From contig NZ_WING01000001.1 in assembly GCF_009793335.1 (NCBI RefSeq), positions 1,674,001-1,738,000 on the forward strand: DNA of 64,000 nt, written 5' to 3'. A program made the position numbers and the translations under genes. Below are positions 10,493 to 19,997 of this stretch, piece after piece. Numbering within the stretch: the first letter of the stretch is position 1; every line of letters starts with the position of its first letter. The notes under the pieces were generated by a model. The model was not told the DNA's origin and searched no databases. It was given only the letters and a program-made list of their open reading frames with translations. The DNA is from Actinomadura sp. J1-007 (GTDB lineage Bacteria; Actinomycetota; Actinomycetes; Streptosporangiales; Streptosporangiaceae).

Positions 10493-11941
10493 ATGGACCT
10501 CGCGCTGTTCGCCGGCCTCCTCGTCGGGGCGGCCTTCGGCGTGGTCGTCGGCTACGCGCTCGCCACGTCCCGCCAGGGCACGCTGATCGCCCGCGCCAAG
10601 GCGGCCGAGGAGAAGCTCGCCTACGCCGAGGAGCGGATGGCCGAGCACTTCGAGAACCTCTCGGCGAAGGCCCTGGACGCCAGCAACCAGCGGTTCCTGG
10701 AGCTGGCCGACGCCCGGCTGAAGACCGCGGGCGCCGAGGCCGCCGGGGAGCTCCAGCGCCGCGAGCAGGCCGTCGAGCACCTCGTCGCGCCCCTCCGCGA
10801 GACCCTCGCCAAGGTCGAGGAGCAGCTCCGCGAGGTCGAGACGGGCCGCCGCGAGTCCCACGCGATGCTGGCCAAGCAGGTCGACTTCGTCCGGCAGAGC
10901 TCCGAGCAGCTCCGCGGCGAGACGCGCGGGCTGGTCCGCGCCCTGCAACGCCCCGAGGCCCGGGGCCGCTGGGGCGAGCTCCAGCTCCGCCGCGTGGTCG
11001 AGCTGGCCGGGATGACCCACCACTGCGACTTCGAGGAGCAGGCGAGCGCCCCCGGCGAGAACGGGACCGTACGGCCCGACATGGTCGTCCGGCTCGTCGG
11101 CGGCAAGAGCATCGTCGTCGACTCCAAGGTGTCGCTGGCCGCCTACCTGGAGGCCGCGGAGACCGGCGACCCGGTACGGCTCGACGCGCACGCCCGCCAC
11201 CTGCGCGACCACGTGGACCGGCTCGCCGCGAAGTCGTACTGGCAGGCGTTCAGCCCGGCGCCGGAGTTCGTCGTGCTGTTCATCCCGGGCGAGGCGTTCC
11301 TCGCGCCCGCCCTCGACCGCGACCCGTCCCTGCTGGAGTACGCGATGCGGCGCCGGGTGCACATCGCGACGCCCACCACGCTGATCACGATGCTCCGCAC
11401 CGCGTCGTACGCCTGGCAGCAGGCGGCGCTGTCCCGCAACGCCCGCGCGGTGTTCGAGCTCGGCAAGGAGCTGTACGAGCGGCTCGGCACCATGGGCCGC
11501 CACGTCGACGAGCTCGGCCGCTCCCTCACCGGCGCGATCAAGTCGTACAACCGCACCGTCGGCTCGCTGGAGACGCGCGTGCTCGTCAGCGCCCGCAAGC
11601 TGAACGAGCTCGGCGTCGTGGAGGCGTCCCTCGACGGCCCCGAACCGGTCGAGGAGAGCCCCCGGGCCCTGTCGGCGGCCGAGCTGACCGCCCACGAGGA
11701 GGGCGGCAGCGACGCTCCGTACGGCCCGTACGGCCCCGCACAGCCGCGCGCCTTCGCCCAGCCGCACGAGCCCGCCGAGCCGTACGAGCCCGCCGAGCCG
11801 GCCGACGACGACCGCCCCGTTCCGGATGACCGGGCGGACACGGCCCGGACGCGCCCGCCGACCGCACCGCCCTCGGAACCGGTAGGTTTCGGCGGACGGG
11901 CCATCCCTGATCAGGTTGATCGGACGGAGAGGTGGCAATGA
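10493..11941 (+). CDS. rmuC: DNA recombination protein RmuC
   Basis: RmuC-family protein of 482 residues. An N-terminal hydrophobic anchor (LALFAGLLVGAAFGVVVGYA) is followed by a coiled coil at about residues 35-140. The RmuC nuclease-like core follows, with the typical RPDMVVRL, VDSKVSLAAYL and YVLFIPGEAF-like segments. The last 90 residues are a low-complexity Pro/Glu/Ala tail. RmuC proteins limit DNA inversions at short inverted repeats and resemble restriction-enzyme-fold nucleases. The start is the ATG at 10493; no strong ribosome site is visible. The stop overlaps the next start as ATGA, so it is probably co-transcribed with the DUF6542 gene. Confidence 0.93.
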   Translation: MDLALFAGLLVGAAFGVVVGYALATSRQGTLIARAKAAEEKLAYAEERMAEHFENLSAKALDASNQRFLELADARLKTAGAEAAGELQRREQAVEHLVAPLRETLAKVEEQLREVETGRRESHAMLAKQVDFVRQSSEQLRGETRGLVRALQRPEARGRWGELQLRRVVELAGMTHHCDFEEQASAPGENGTVRPDMVVRLVGGKSIVVDSKVSLAAYLEAAETGDPVRLDAHARHLRDHVDRLAAKSYWQAFSPAPEFVVLFIPGEAFLAPALDRDPSLLEYAMRRRVHIATPTTLITMLRTASYAWQQAALSRNARAVFELGKELYERLGTMGRHVDELGRSLTGAIKSYNRTVGSLETRVLVSARKLNELGVVEASLDGPEPVEESPRALSAAELTAHEEGGSDAPYGPYGPAQPRAFAQPHEPAEPYEPAEPADDDRPVPDDRADTARTRPPTAPPSEPVGFGGRAIPDQVDRTERWQ

Positions 11942-12545
11942 GTACATCGTCGGTACGCGACGCGCCCGGCGGCGCCTCGCCGTCCCCAGGGGGTCCAGTG
12001 CGAGGTCAGCGCGCAGCTTCCACGCCCCGGCAGCGCCCGTCCGCCCCGGCCGCCCGCCAGGCCGCCCTGACCGGGCGCGGCGGCGTCGTGGTGATGTTCG
12101 GCGCGGCGCTGCTCGGCGGGCTGACGGCGCGCTGGTTCGGGGTGGACGTGCTCGCCGGCGCGGGCTTCACCGCCGGCTGCGTCCTCGCCGCGCTCGCCAC
12201 CCGGCCCGCCGACCTGCTCACCCTCGCCGTGAGCCCGCCGCTGGTGTTCCTCGTGGCGACGGCCCTCGCCGTGCTCGCCACGAGCGCCGGGGACGGGTCG
12301 CTGCTGACCAGCGTCTCCGTCGGCGTGCTCGCCGCGCTCTCCACCACCGCGCCGTGGCTGTTCCTCGGCACGATCCTGGTGCTGGCCATCACCGCGCCGC
12401 GCGGCCTCGTCGCCAACGCGCGGGAGCTGCGCGGCAAGCTGGTCGGCAGCCGCCTGTTCGAGCAGGAGGAGAACGAGAACCCCGTCCGCTGGGACGAGTC
12501 GCCCGCCCGCGAACGGCCCCGCCTCCCCACGGCGAGGTCGACTGA
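11938..12545 (+). CDS. DUF6542 membrane protein (suspected frameshift near the 3' end)
   Basis: A small membrane protein with a disordered Ser/Pro/Arg-rich N-terminus (about 45 residues). It has four hydrophobic segments, including GGVVVMFGAALLGGLTARWF and SPPLVFLVATALAVLA, and an acidic C-terminal tail. The ATG at 11938 follows GGAGAGG and overlaps the rmuC stop. As given, the frame runs on antisense through ispH. Adding one C to the CCCC at 12525-12528 ends the protein naturally at TGA 12543-12545 with ...LPHGEVD, giving 202 residues. Function is unknown; the rmuC-DUF6542-ispH neighbourhood is familiar in actinobacteria. Confidence 0.8.
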
Positions 12546-12624
12546 CCCGCCGCCCCCGGGAGGCCCACCGGACGCGGCCTCGCGGCACCCGCGGCATCCG
12601 CGCCGGGCGCGGTCGAAGGGCGGG

Positions 12625-13590
12625 TCAGACCGGGGTGATGCGGAGGTCCTTGCGGAGCTCGTGCGGCAGGGCGAAGCGCATCTTCTCCTGCACCGACTCG
12701 ATCTCCCGGACGTCGCCGTAGCCGCGTTCGGCGAGCCAGGCGAGGACGCCCTGGACGAGCTCGTCCGGGACGGACGCGCCGCTGGTGACGCCGACCGTGG
12801 TGACGCCCTCCAGCCAGGCCGGGTCGATCTGGTCGGCGTAGTCCACCAGGTGGGCGTCGTCCGCGCCGTGCTCCTTGGCGACCTCGACCAGGCGGACGGA
12901 GTTGGAGGAGTTGGTGGAGCCGACCACGATGACCAGATCGGACTCGGCGGCCATCTCCTTCACGGCCACCTGCCGGTTCTGGGTGGCGTAGCAGATGTCG
13001 TCGGACGGCGGGTCCATCAGCTTCGGGAAGCGCTCGCGGAGCTTGTCGACCGTCGCGATCGTCTCGTCCACCGAGAGGGTGGTCTGGGAGAGCCAGGCGA
13101 CCTTCTCGGGGTCGCGGACCTCGACGTTGGCGACGTCGCCGGGCCCGTCGACCAGGTGGATGTGGTCGGGGGCCTCGCCGCTCGTGCCGATGACCTCCTC
13201 GTGGCCCTCGTGCCCGATCAGCAGGATGTCGTAGTCCTGCGCGGCGAACCGCACGGCCTCCTTGTGCACCTTGGTGACCAGCGGGCACGTGGCGTCGATG
13301 GTGCGCAGCCCGCGGCCCTCGGCCTCGGCGTGCACGGCCGGCGCGACGCCGTGCGCGGAGAACACCACGATGGCGCCTTCGGGGACCTCCTCGGTCTCGT
13401 CCACGAAGACCGCGCCGCGCTCCTCCAGCGTCCTGACCACGTGCACGTTGTGGACGATCTGCTTGCGCACGTAGACCGGCGCCCCGTACTTCTCCAGGGC
13501 GATCTCGACCGTCTCGACGGCGCGGTCGACGCCGGCGCAGTAACCACGCGGCTTGGCGAGCAGGACACGGCGCTGGCTGTTGGAGGTCAT
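12625..13590 (-). CDS. ispH: 4-hydroxy-3-methylbut-2-enyl diphosphate reductase IspH (LytB)
   Basis: Last step of the non-mevalonate isoprenoid pathway: reduction of HMBPP to IPP and DMAPP by an iron-sulfur enzyme. Three cysteines that ligate the cluster are visible, in [25 protein letters not shown] and [11 protein letters not shown]. The substrate-binding residues of the SAHGVAP and GSTNSSNS motifs are also present. The length is 321 residues from ATG 13590, normal for the family; an ATG three codons upstream (13599) is the alternative. It is a single gene, convergent with the rmuC-DUF6542 pair. It supplies precursors for the isoprenyl diphosphate synthase at 38830-39653. Confidence 0.97.
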   Translation of the reverse strand: MTSNSQRRVLLAKPRGYCAGVDRAVETVEIALEKYGAPVYVRKQIVHNVHVVRTLEERGAVFVDETEEVPEGAIVVFSAHGVAPAVHAEAEGRGLRTIDATCPLVTKVHKEAVRFAAQDYDILLIGHEGHEEVIGTSGEAPDHIHLVDGPGDVANVEVRDPEKVAWLSQTTLSVDETIATVDKLRERFPKLMDPPSDDICYATQNRQVAVKEMAAESDLVIVVGSTNSSNSVRLVEVAKEHGADDAHLVDYADQIDPAWLEGVTTVGVTSGASVPDELVQGVLAWLAERGYGDVREIESVQEKMRFALPHELRKDLRITPV

Positions 13591-13837
13591 GCCCCCCATC
13601 GTACGAGCCGCCCCGCCCGTGCCGTACGACCGCCGGGCCGGCGGGGCGGGGCCCGACATGCCCGGCCCGCCAGGGCACAAAGCTCTGGTGAAGCCCGCTC
13701 TGTGACCCACTCCACGCGGCTTTTGGACAGAAATCCATTAACCCGGGGTGACCGGTATCGCACCCATGCGGCAAAGTGATGATTGACAGACGGTGCCGTA
13801 TCGACCCAGTCCGGCGTCCCGGACGGCAGGGAGATGG

Positions 13838-14680
13838 ATGACGATGACGAGATCGCCGCGCCGCCTCAAGCAGCAGGTGCAGGACACGGTGGGCGAACAG
13901 GTCCGCGACCTCCCTCTGCACGCCGTCCGGCTGGCCATGTTCGGCGTCGGCCGCGCCCTGCTGCTGAGCGATCGGGTGACCAAGGACTACAAGGAGATCA
14001 CCGAGGGCGGCGGCGTCCGCCCGGTGATCGGGCGGCTGCGCGGCGACGTGCAGCACACCGCCGAGAAGGTGGTGGGACGCGTCGTGGAACGGGTCCGAGG
14101 CGGCGAGGAGGCCGAGCCCGAGCCCGAGCCGCGCGCGAGGGCCGCCCGGCCTCCGGCGAGGCCGAAGGCCGGCTCGGAGATCTCGGTGGGCAAGCCCGCC
14201 GCCGAGCCCGCTCCGGAGCCGAAGCCCGCGTCCCGGCCCGCTCCGAAGGCCGCGCAGGCCAAGCCGGACCCGAAGGCCGAGGCCAAGCCGGACGTCAAGC
14301 CCGCCGCCGCGCCCGAGCCCGAGGCCAAGCCCGAGGCCAAGCCCGAAGCCAAGCCCGCCGCCGAGCCGAAGGCCGAGCGGAAGCCCGCGCCCGAGCGGAA
14401 GCCCGCGCCGAAGCCGGACGCCGAGTCCGCCGAGAAGGCGGCGTTCGAGCCGAAGCCCGAGGTGAAGCCCGCCGCGCCCGCCGAGGCCGAGAAGGTGGCG
14501 GCCGACCTGCCGGTGCCGGACTACGACGAGGCCACGCTGCCGCAGCTCCGCGCCCGGCTCCGCGGCCTGTCCGCCGACCAGGTCAAGCTGCTGCGCGAGT
14601 ACGAGCGCAAGCACGCGGCCCGCGCCGACGTCCTGCGCATGTACGAGAACCGGATCGCCAAGCTGAACGGCCTCCACTGA
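13838..14680 (+). CDS. Ala/Pro/Lys-rich protein with a conserved C-terminal helical segment
   Basis: A 280-residue protein in three parts. Residues 1-90 contain an amphipathic helical stretch (LKQQVQDTVGEQVRDL and following). The middle of about 130 residues is a repetitive PEAKPEAKPEAKPAAEPKAE-type linker. The C-terminal 60 residues, starting PDYDEATLPQLRARLRGLSA, predict as three helices. That end resembles short domains seen at the C-terminus of proteins annotated as lipid-droplet-associated in actinobacteria, recalled from memory and not tested. The ATG at 13838 has GGGAG upstream; in-frame starts before it lack such a site. The KPEA-like repeat may vary in length between strains. Function unknown. 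Confidence 0.75.
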   Translation: MTMTRSPRRLKQQVQDTVGEQVRDLPLHAVRLAMFGVGRALLLSDRVTKDYKEITEGGGVRPVIGRLRGDVQHTAEKVVGRVVERVRGGEEAEPEPEPRARAARPPARPKAGSEISVGKPAAEPAPEPKPASRPAPKAAQAKPDPKAEAKPDVKPAAAPEPEAKPEAKPEAKPAAEPKAERKPAPERKPAPKPDAESAEKAAFEPKPEVKPAAPAEAEKVAADLPVPDYDEATLPQLRARLRGLSADQVKLLREYERKHAARADVLRMYENRIAKLNGLH

Positions 14681-14809
14681 CCGGCGCCGGGCGACCGGCG
14701 AGGCCCTCGAACGCCCGCCTGACAGCACGTTCGAGCCCCTGACGGCCGTCCGGCCCCGAGGTCGGCGACCGTTCGCCCCTGGCGCCAGGGCGGACGGCGG
14801 CGAGACGCG

Positions 14810-14854
14810 GAACGGCCCCTCCGGGACCCGCAAGGGTTCCCGGAGGGGCCGTTC
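14810..14854. terminator. bidirectional hairpin terminator
   Basis: A perfect 17-bp inverted repeat (14810-14826 with 14838-14854) with an 11-base loop, followed on the plus side by CTCTTTCC. It separates the rightward gene ending at 14680 from the leftward MFS gene ending at 14887, so it probably stops transcription from both sides. Confidence 0.85.
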
Positions 14855-14886
14855 TCTTTCCGGGGGACGGTCCAGAACGAGCGGGG

Positions 14887-16116
14887 TCAGGTCTGGGCCG
14901 GGAGCGGGGCGTCCTCGAAGGCGTGGTCGATGTCGACGCGCTCCAGGGGCGCCAGGTGGCGGCGGCGCGCCACGAGGATGACGATGGCGACCGCGCAGCT
15001 CGCCGCGCCGACGTAGTACGGCAGGCCGTCGTTCACGTGCTCGGCCATCTTGGTGGCGAAGAACGGGGCGAGCGCGCCGCCGAGCCAGCGCACGAAGTTG
15101 TAGCCCGCCGAGGCGACCGGCCGCGGGTTGTCGGAGACCTCCATGGCGGCCTCGGTGAACGCGGTGTTGTTCATGCCGATCGGGATGCCCGACAGGATCG
15201 TGCAGACGATGATCCCCTGGTGCCCGAAGACGGCGAGGCCGAGCTGGAACAGCACCAGCAGGACGAGCGCCGCGTGCATGACCCGGACCGTTCCGTAGCG
15301 GCGCTGGAGCACGGGCGCCGCGAACACCGACGACAGCGCGACCAGCACGCCCCAGCCGAAGAAGACGAACCCGATGCCGTACGCGTCCATGCCCAGGATG
15401 AACGGGGTGAACGCGAGGATCGTGAAGAACGCGTAGTTGTAGAACAGCGCGGTGAACGCGGTGGTGGCGAGCCCGCCGTGCCCGAGCGCGCGGATCGGGG
15501 CGCTCAGCCGGGTCTTCTCGGCGGGCCTCGGGCCGGCCTTCAGCAGCGTCGTGATCAGCAGGAAGCCGACCGCCATGAGGATCGCGGTGCCGAAGAAGGG
15601 GTAGCGCCAGTTCATGTCGCCGAGGACGGCGCCGACGAGCGGGCCGAGCGAGATGCCGAGGCCGAGCGCCGCCTCGTACAGGATGATGGCCGACTCGGCG
15701 CCGCCGGTGGCCGCGCCGACGATCACGGCGAGCGCGGTGGCGACGAACAGCGCGTTGCCGAGGCCCCAGCCGGCGCGGAAGCCGACGAGCTGGCCCACGC
15801 CGTCGGAGGTGCCGGCGAGGCCGGCGAACAGCACGACCAGGGCGAGGCCGATCAGCAGGGTCCGCTTGCCGCCGATCCGGCTGGACACCCAGCCGGTGAT
15901 CAGCATCGCCACGGCGGTGATCAGGAAGTAGCTGGTGAACAGCAGCGAGACCTGGCTCGGCGAGGCGTCGAGGTTCTTGGCGATGGCGGGCAGGATGGGG
16001 TCCACGAGCCCGATGCCCATGAAGGCGACGACCGCGGCGAAGGCGGTGGCCCAGACCGACATGGGCTGTCGCAGGATGCCGCCGCCCTTCGGGGTGTCCG
16101 CGGGCTGTGCGTGCAT
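14887..16116 (-). CDS. MFS drug-efflux-type transporter
   Basis: A 409-residue, 12-helix major facilitator, likely a proton-driven small-molecule exporter. It has the family landmarks WVSSRIGGKRTL after helix 2 and an LGLGISLGPLVGAVLG stretch resembling the antiporter motif C of exporters. The ATG at 16116 is preceded by GAGAGGAAGG. It lies 12 bases downstream of a MarR regulator on the same strand, so the two form an operon controlled by the operator at 16581-16610. Substrates are unknown; efflux linked to MarR suggests a phenolic or antibiotic-like inducer. Confidence 0.9.
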   Translation of the reverse strand: MHAQPADTPKGGGILRQPMSVWATAFAAVVAFMGIGLVDPILPAIAKNLDASPSQVSLLFTSYFLITAVAMLITGWVSSRIGGKRTLLIGLALVVLFAGLAGTSDGVGQLVGFRAGWGLGNALFVATALAVIVGAATGGAESAIILYEAALGLGISLGPLVGAVLGDMNWRYPFFGTAILMAVGFLLITTLLKAGPRPAEKTRLSAPIRALGHGGLATTAFTALFYNYAFFTILAFTPFILGMDAYGIGFVFFGWGVLVALSSVFAAPVLQRRYGTVRVMHAALVLLVLFQLGLAVFGHQGIIVCTILSGIPIGMNNTAFTEAAMEVSDNPRPVASAGYNFVRWLGGALAPFFATKMAEHVNDGLPYYVGAASCAVAIVILVARRRHLAPLERVDIDHAFEDAPLPAQT

Positions 16117-16128
16117 GTGACCTTCCTC

Positions 16129-16569
16129 TCAGGGGTTTCCGGGAGCGGCGAAGAGCTTGCCGAGGGCGGGCAGGGCGGCGGCGACGGCCGCGCGCTCCGC
16201 CTCGCTGAGGACCGCGAGCCGTTCGGCCAGGAACTCCAGGCGCCGCTCGCGCCCGGAGCGCAGCCGCTCGTCCCCCTCCGCGGTGAGCCCGACGGTCACG
16301 ACCCGGGCGTCCGAGACGTCCCGGCCGCGGGTGACGAGCCCGTCGCGTTCGAGCCGGTTGATCTGGGCGGTCATCGTGGGCAGGCGCACGCCGTGCTCGG
16401 CGGCCAGCCCGGTCATCCGGCGGGGACCGTCCCGCAGGGAGCCGAGCACCGAGAGCTGCTGGCTGGTGATCGGCTGGTCGGCGTTGACCCGGCGCAGCAT
16501 CAGCACCACGTCGCGCAGGCGCCCGTTGAGCTGCTCGGCCAGCGCGCGGTTCGACTCGGTCACGGTCAT
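16129..16569 (-). CDS. MarR-family transcriptional regulator
   Basis: A 146-residue winged-helix repressor. The helix-turn-helix lies around SVLGSLRDGPRRMTGLAAEH and VRLPTMTAQINRLERDGLV, followed by the wing GRDVSDARVVTVGLTAEG that is characteristic of MarR proteins. Helices at both ends provide the dimer interface. The ATG at 16569 lies directly beside two palindromes that probably bind this protein, giving autoregulation together with the downstream MFS gene. Confidence 0.93.
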   Translation of the reverse strand: MTVTESNRALAEQLNGRLRDVVLMLRRVNADQPITSQQLSVLGSLRDGPRRMTGLAAEHGVRLPTMTAQINRLERDGLVTRGRDVSDARVVTVGLTAEGDERLRSGRERRLEFLAERLAVLSEAERAAVAAALPALGKLFAAPGNP

Positions 16570-16580
16570 CTCCTCGAACT

Positions 16581-16610
16581 ACTTAGCCAGTCTAAGTTAG
16601 GTGAGCTAAC
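16581..16610. promoter_or_regulatory. tandem palindromes, probable MarR operator
   Basis: Two abutting inverted repeats stand out from the GC-rich surroundings: ACTTAG (16581-16586) with CTAAGT (16592-16597), and GTTAG (16596-16600) with CTAAC (16606-16610), each with a 5-base spacer. They begin 12 bases upstream of the marR start codon. The size and symmetry suit two MarR dimers. Binding is inferred. Confidence 0.75.
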
Positions 16611-16728
16611 TATTCAAGTGCCGCTCCGGAGCGACCGGCCTTCCGCCCGCCGGTCCCCGGCCCCTGGGCCGTGCGGCTTCGGCCGGGGATGGCGACCGTA
16701 CCGCCGCCGCGCCCGTAGGCTGCGGGAC

Positions 16729-17951
16729 ATGGCGATGGACACCACGGCGGAATCGCCCGTTCCCGTGCGGACCGTCCTCCAGGCGGTGGGCGGCTGGATC
16801 GGCCGCCTCGGCCGGATCTGGGTCGAGGGGCAGATCACCGACCTCAACGCGCGCGGCGGCACCGTCTACATGACCCTGCGCGACCCGGTGGCCAACATGT
16901 CGGTACGCGTCGTCGGCCCGCGCGCCGTCGTCGAGGCCGCGGGCCCGGCCGTGACGGACGGCGCGCGCGTCGTGGTGCACGCCAAGCCCGACTTCTGGAT
17001 CAACCGGGGCACGTTCTCGCTGAGCGCCCTGGAGGTCCGCCCGGTCGGCGTCGGCGAGCTGCTCGCCCGGCTCGAACGGCTCAAGCAGGTGCTCGCGGCC
17101 GAGGGGCTGTTCCGGCCCGAGCGCAAGAAGCCGCTGCCGTTCCTGCCCGGCAGGATCGGGCTGATCTGCGGGCGCGACTCCGACGCCGAGCACGACGTCC
17201 TCCAGAACGCCCGGCGCCGCTGGCCCGCCGTCGCGTTCCGCGTGGAGAACACGGCCGTGCAGGGCTCGTACGCCGTCGGCGAGGTCATGGAGGCGCTCCG
17301 CGCGCTCGACGCCGACCCCGAGATCGAGGTGATCGTGATCGCGCGGGCGGCGGCGCGATGGAGGACCTGCTGCCGTTCTCGGACGAGGCGCTGGTCCGCG
17401 CGGTGTCGGCCGCCCGCACCCCGGTCGTCAGCGCGATCGGGCACGAGCAGGACAGCCCGATCCTCGACCTGGTCGCCGACGTGCGCGCCTCCACCCCGAC
17501 GGACGCGGCGAAGAAGGCCGTCCCGGACGTGCGCGAGCAGCTCCAGCTCGTCCGGCAGCTCCGCGACCGCGGGCGGCGCTGCCTGGCGGGCGGGCTGGAG
17601 CGCGAGCTGGCCTGGCTGAAGGCGGTGCGGTCCAGGCCCGCGCTGGCCGACCCGGTCCGGGAGGTCGAACGGCAGTCCGAGCAGGTCCTCGCCCTGCGCG
17701 ACCGGACCCGGCGCTGCCTGTCCGGGGCGCTCGACCGGGCCGGGGACGAGCTGTCGCACACCCGCGCCCGCCTGCTGGCCCTCTCCCCCGCCGCGACGCT
17801 CGACCGCGGCTACGCGATCGTCCAGCGCGAGGACGGCTCGGTCCTGCGGGAGGCGGCGAAGGCCGACGAGGGCGAACGCCTCGTCCTGCGCCTGGCCGAG
17901 GGCCGCCTCGCCGTGACCGCGTCGGGTCCGGCGGAGTCCCAGGAGTCCTAA
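16729..17951 (+). CDS. xseA: exodeoxyribonuclease VII large subunit (suspected frameshift)
   Basis: Catalytic subunit of exonuclease VII, which degrades single-stranded DNA together with XseB. The N-terminal OB-fold includes [20 protein letters not shown] and the core contains [20 protein letters not shown]. The frame breaks at GGG 17345-17347, exactly where the family reads IARGGGSMEDLLPF-like sequence. One additional G restores [20 protein letters not shown] and a protein of 407 residues, the expected size. The C-terminal part carries the coiled coil and the LDRGYAIVQ motif. Start is ATG 16729, with ATG 16735 possible. xseB follows nine bases later. Confidence 0.9.
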
Positions 17952-17960
17952 GGTAGGCGC

Positions 17961-18182
17961 GTGGCCGAAGAGAGAATGTCGTACGAGCAGGCACGCGACG
18001 AGCTGACCGACGTCGTCAAGCGGCTGGAGGCGGGCGGCCTCACCCTGGAGGAGTCGCTCGGCCTGTGGGAACGGGGCGAGAAGCTCGCCGCCGTCTGCGA
18101 GGAGTGGCTGGAGGGCGCCCGCGCCCGGCTGGCCGCCGCGATGGCCGCGCCCGAGACCGGCGAGGCCCCGGCGCCGTTCTAG
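17961..18182 (+). CDS. xseB: exodeoxyribonuclease VII small subunit
   Basis: A 73-residue helical protein that binds the large subunit along its coiled coil. The family signature is clear: SYEQARDELTDVVKRLEAGG followed by LTLEESLGLWERGEKLAAVC. The GTG at 17961 follows AAGGTAGG. It lies nine bases after xseA in the same direction, so both subunits are made from one message. A 13-bp tandem repeat begins soon after its stop. Confidence 0.95.
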   Translation: MAEERMSYEQARDELTDVVKRLEAGGLTLEESLGLWERGEKLAAVCEEWLEGARARLAAAMAAPETGEAPAPF

Positions 18183-18207
18183 GCGTCAGAGCCGAGCGCC
18201 TTCCCTG

Positions 18208-18246
18208 GGTGCCGCTCCGAGGTGCCGCTGCGGGGTGCCGCTGCGG
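18208..18246. repeat. 13-bp tandem repeat, three copies
   Basis: Three 13-base units close to GGTGCCGCTGCGG lie between the stop codons of the convergent xseB and DUF4245 genes. The first unit differs at the end. No function is apparent. Confidence 0.65.
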
Positions 18247-18250
18247 GGTG

Positions 18251-19133
18251 TCAGGAACGCTGCGTCGCCGCGGGCGACGGGGCGAGCGACGCGTTCTGCT
18301 TCGGCTGCGGCTTGAGCGAGCCCGCCAGCACCGCCAGCTCCTCGAACGAGGCCGTACCGGTGACCACGAGGCTCACGCCGTCGGGCAGGGTGCGGGCGAG
18401 GGAGTTCTGCTTCTTGTCCTTGCGGTAGTACTTCGCCCAGGTGGTCCCGGCGACCTGCTGGGCGCCGATCGCGTTCTTGCTGTTGGTCATCCGGGGACGT
18501 ACTTGGCCGCGGGCTCGTTGCTCTGCTCCAGCGCCGCGTACTCGTCGGCCGGCGTCACGAAGCCGAGGTGCCAGGCGACCGGCTGCCCGCCGCCTTCGAG
18601 GCCGTGCAGCCGCGAGCTGGTCGGCCGCCAGCCGGGCGCCAGCCCCTGCGGGGCGTGCACGGTGTACGGCGCGTCCTTCGACATCGCCCACAGCTGCGAG
18701 CCGTAGTCGACGGTCGGCAGGACCTCCTTGGTGCCGCGCGGCGTGATCGCCCAGATCGCCGCCACGATCAGCAGGCACGCCGCGATCGCGAGCGTGAACC
18801 CGCCGAGCCCGGTCGTCAGCCGCTTGTGGACGGCCGCGCTCACCGGGATCTCCGCCGGAGGCCCGCCCGCACGGGAGCCCGCGGGACCCGCCGGAGCCGC
18901 TGCGTCCGCCGTGTCCGCCGCTTCTGTCGCGTCCGCCGTGTCCGCGCTCTCGGGGAGGGCTCCGCCCCGGCCTCCGCGCTCGGCTCCGCGCCCTCCGTAC
19001 GGGCCTCGGCCTGCGCTTGCGTACGGCCCTCGCCGCCGGCCTCCGCCTGGGCGCCGGGGCGGGACGCGGGCTCCGGGGTCCCGGCGGCCTCGGTCTCGGT
19101 CTCGGGCGCCGGGGAAGGGGTCTTGTCGGTCAC
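18251..19133 (-). CDS. DUF4245 family membrane-anchored protein (two suspected frameshifts)
   Basis: The GTG at 19133 follows a GGAAGG site and starts an acidic, disordered Thr/Glu/Ala-rich tail (MTDKTPSPAPETETE). The frame breaks at GGGG 18952-18955. It continues into a single transmembrane helix (GFTLAIAACLLIVAAIWAI) and a DUF4245-like extracytoplasmic domain. A second break at GGGG 18493-18496 separates the last 79 residues, starting MTNSKNAIGAQQVAGTTW. Adding one base at each site gives a continuous 294-residue protein. DUF4245 proteins are frequent next to exonuclease VII genes in actinobacteria; their function is unknown. The gene is convergent with xseAB. Confidence 0.8.
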
Positions 19134-19153
19134 CCTTCCAGGATCCCGCACGG

Positions 19154-19816
19154 TCAGGGCTGCTCCGTACCGGGGTGGGTGCGCGGGTTGCGGATCGTCC
19201 CGACGATGCCCATGATCTCGTCGGCGAGCCGGTGCGAGGCGGCGTCGTCGTCCATCAGCGACACCTCCGACACCGCGCCCGCCATCGCCCCGGTCAGAAC
19301 GATCACGAGCGCCTCGTCCACGCCGCCGTCGGAGGTGTGGAACAGCGCGGCGTTGCGGCGGGCCCACTTGTTGAGGCGCTGCCGCATGACCCGGTCGAAC
19401 CCGGGCGGGCCGTCGCCGGAGATGAACAGCCGGGCGACGTCGCGCTCGTCGAGGCAGCCGTTCAGGTAGGCGCCGGCGCCCGCGATGAACTGGCGCATCG
19501 GGTCGGTCTCGCCGGCCTCCCGCACCGCGTTGATCGCCTTGCGGGTGCGCTCCTGCTGGCGGCCCTGGAACTCCTCGAACAGCGTGAGGTACAGGTCGGC
19601 CTTGCCGTTGAAGTGGTGGTAGAGGCTGCCGACGCTCGCCCCGGCCTTGGCGACGATGTCGGTCACGGCGGCCTGCGCGAACCCGGCCTCGCAGAAGACG
19701 TCCCGCGCCGCTCCCAGCAACGCGCCGCGGGTGGCGGCCCCGCGGTCGGAGGTCCGGACGGGCCCACCCCCGCCCGAGGTGACCCCGCCGGACGAGACAT
19801 CGATGTCGCTGCTCAT
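19154..19816 (-). CDS. TetR-family transcriptional regulator
   Basis: A 220-residue regulator. The N-terminal helix-turn-helix covers [17 protein letters not shown] and [19 protein letters not shown], a standard TetR signature. The C-terminal ligand domain is not recognisable to a subfamily. The ATG at 19816 is chosen because it gives a normal short tail before the helix-turn-helix. It lies 20 bases upstream of the DUF4245 gene on the same strand and is divergent from glpX with about 180 bases between, so either could be its target. Confidence 0.9.
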   Translation of the reverse strand: MSSDIDVSSGGVTSGGGGPVRTSDRGAATRGALLGAARDVFCEAGFAQAAVTDIVAKAGASVGSLYHHFNGKADLYLTLFEEFQGRQQERTRKAINAVREAGETDPMRQFIAGAGAYLNGCLDERDVARLFISGDGPPGFDRVMRQRLNKWARRNAALFHTSDGGVDEALVIVLTGAMAGAVSEVSLMDDDAASHRLADEIMGIVGTIRNPRTHPGTEQP

Positions 19817-19997
19817 GAGTGCTGAGATTACGCCCTCTTCCCCGGGGGAAACGATCCCTCGACCGTGTGGCCGGCAAATCCGTCCCCGGCCGGGAGCCGC
19901 CGCTCGCCGTTCCGTCCTCTGGTCTGGTCCAATTTGTGGCACGGTGCCCGGTCCCCGGAGAATCCGAGTCATCGACGACCGAAAGGGCTGCCCCGCC

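Noticed and set aside
12546..13779. Extension of the DUF6542 reading frame antisense through ispH
   Set aside because: It exists only because of the missing C at 12525-12528; with it the protein ends at 12545 with a natural acidic tail.
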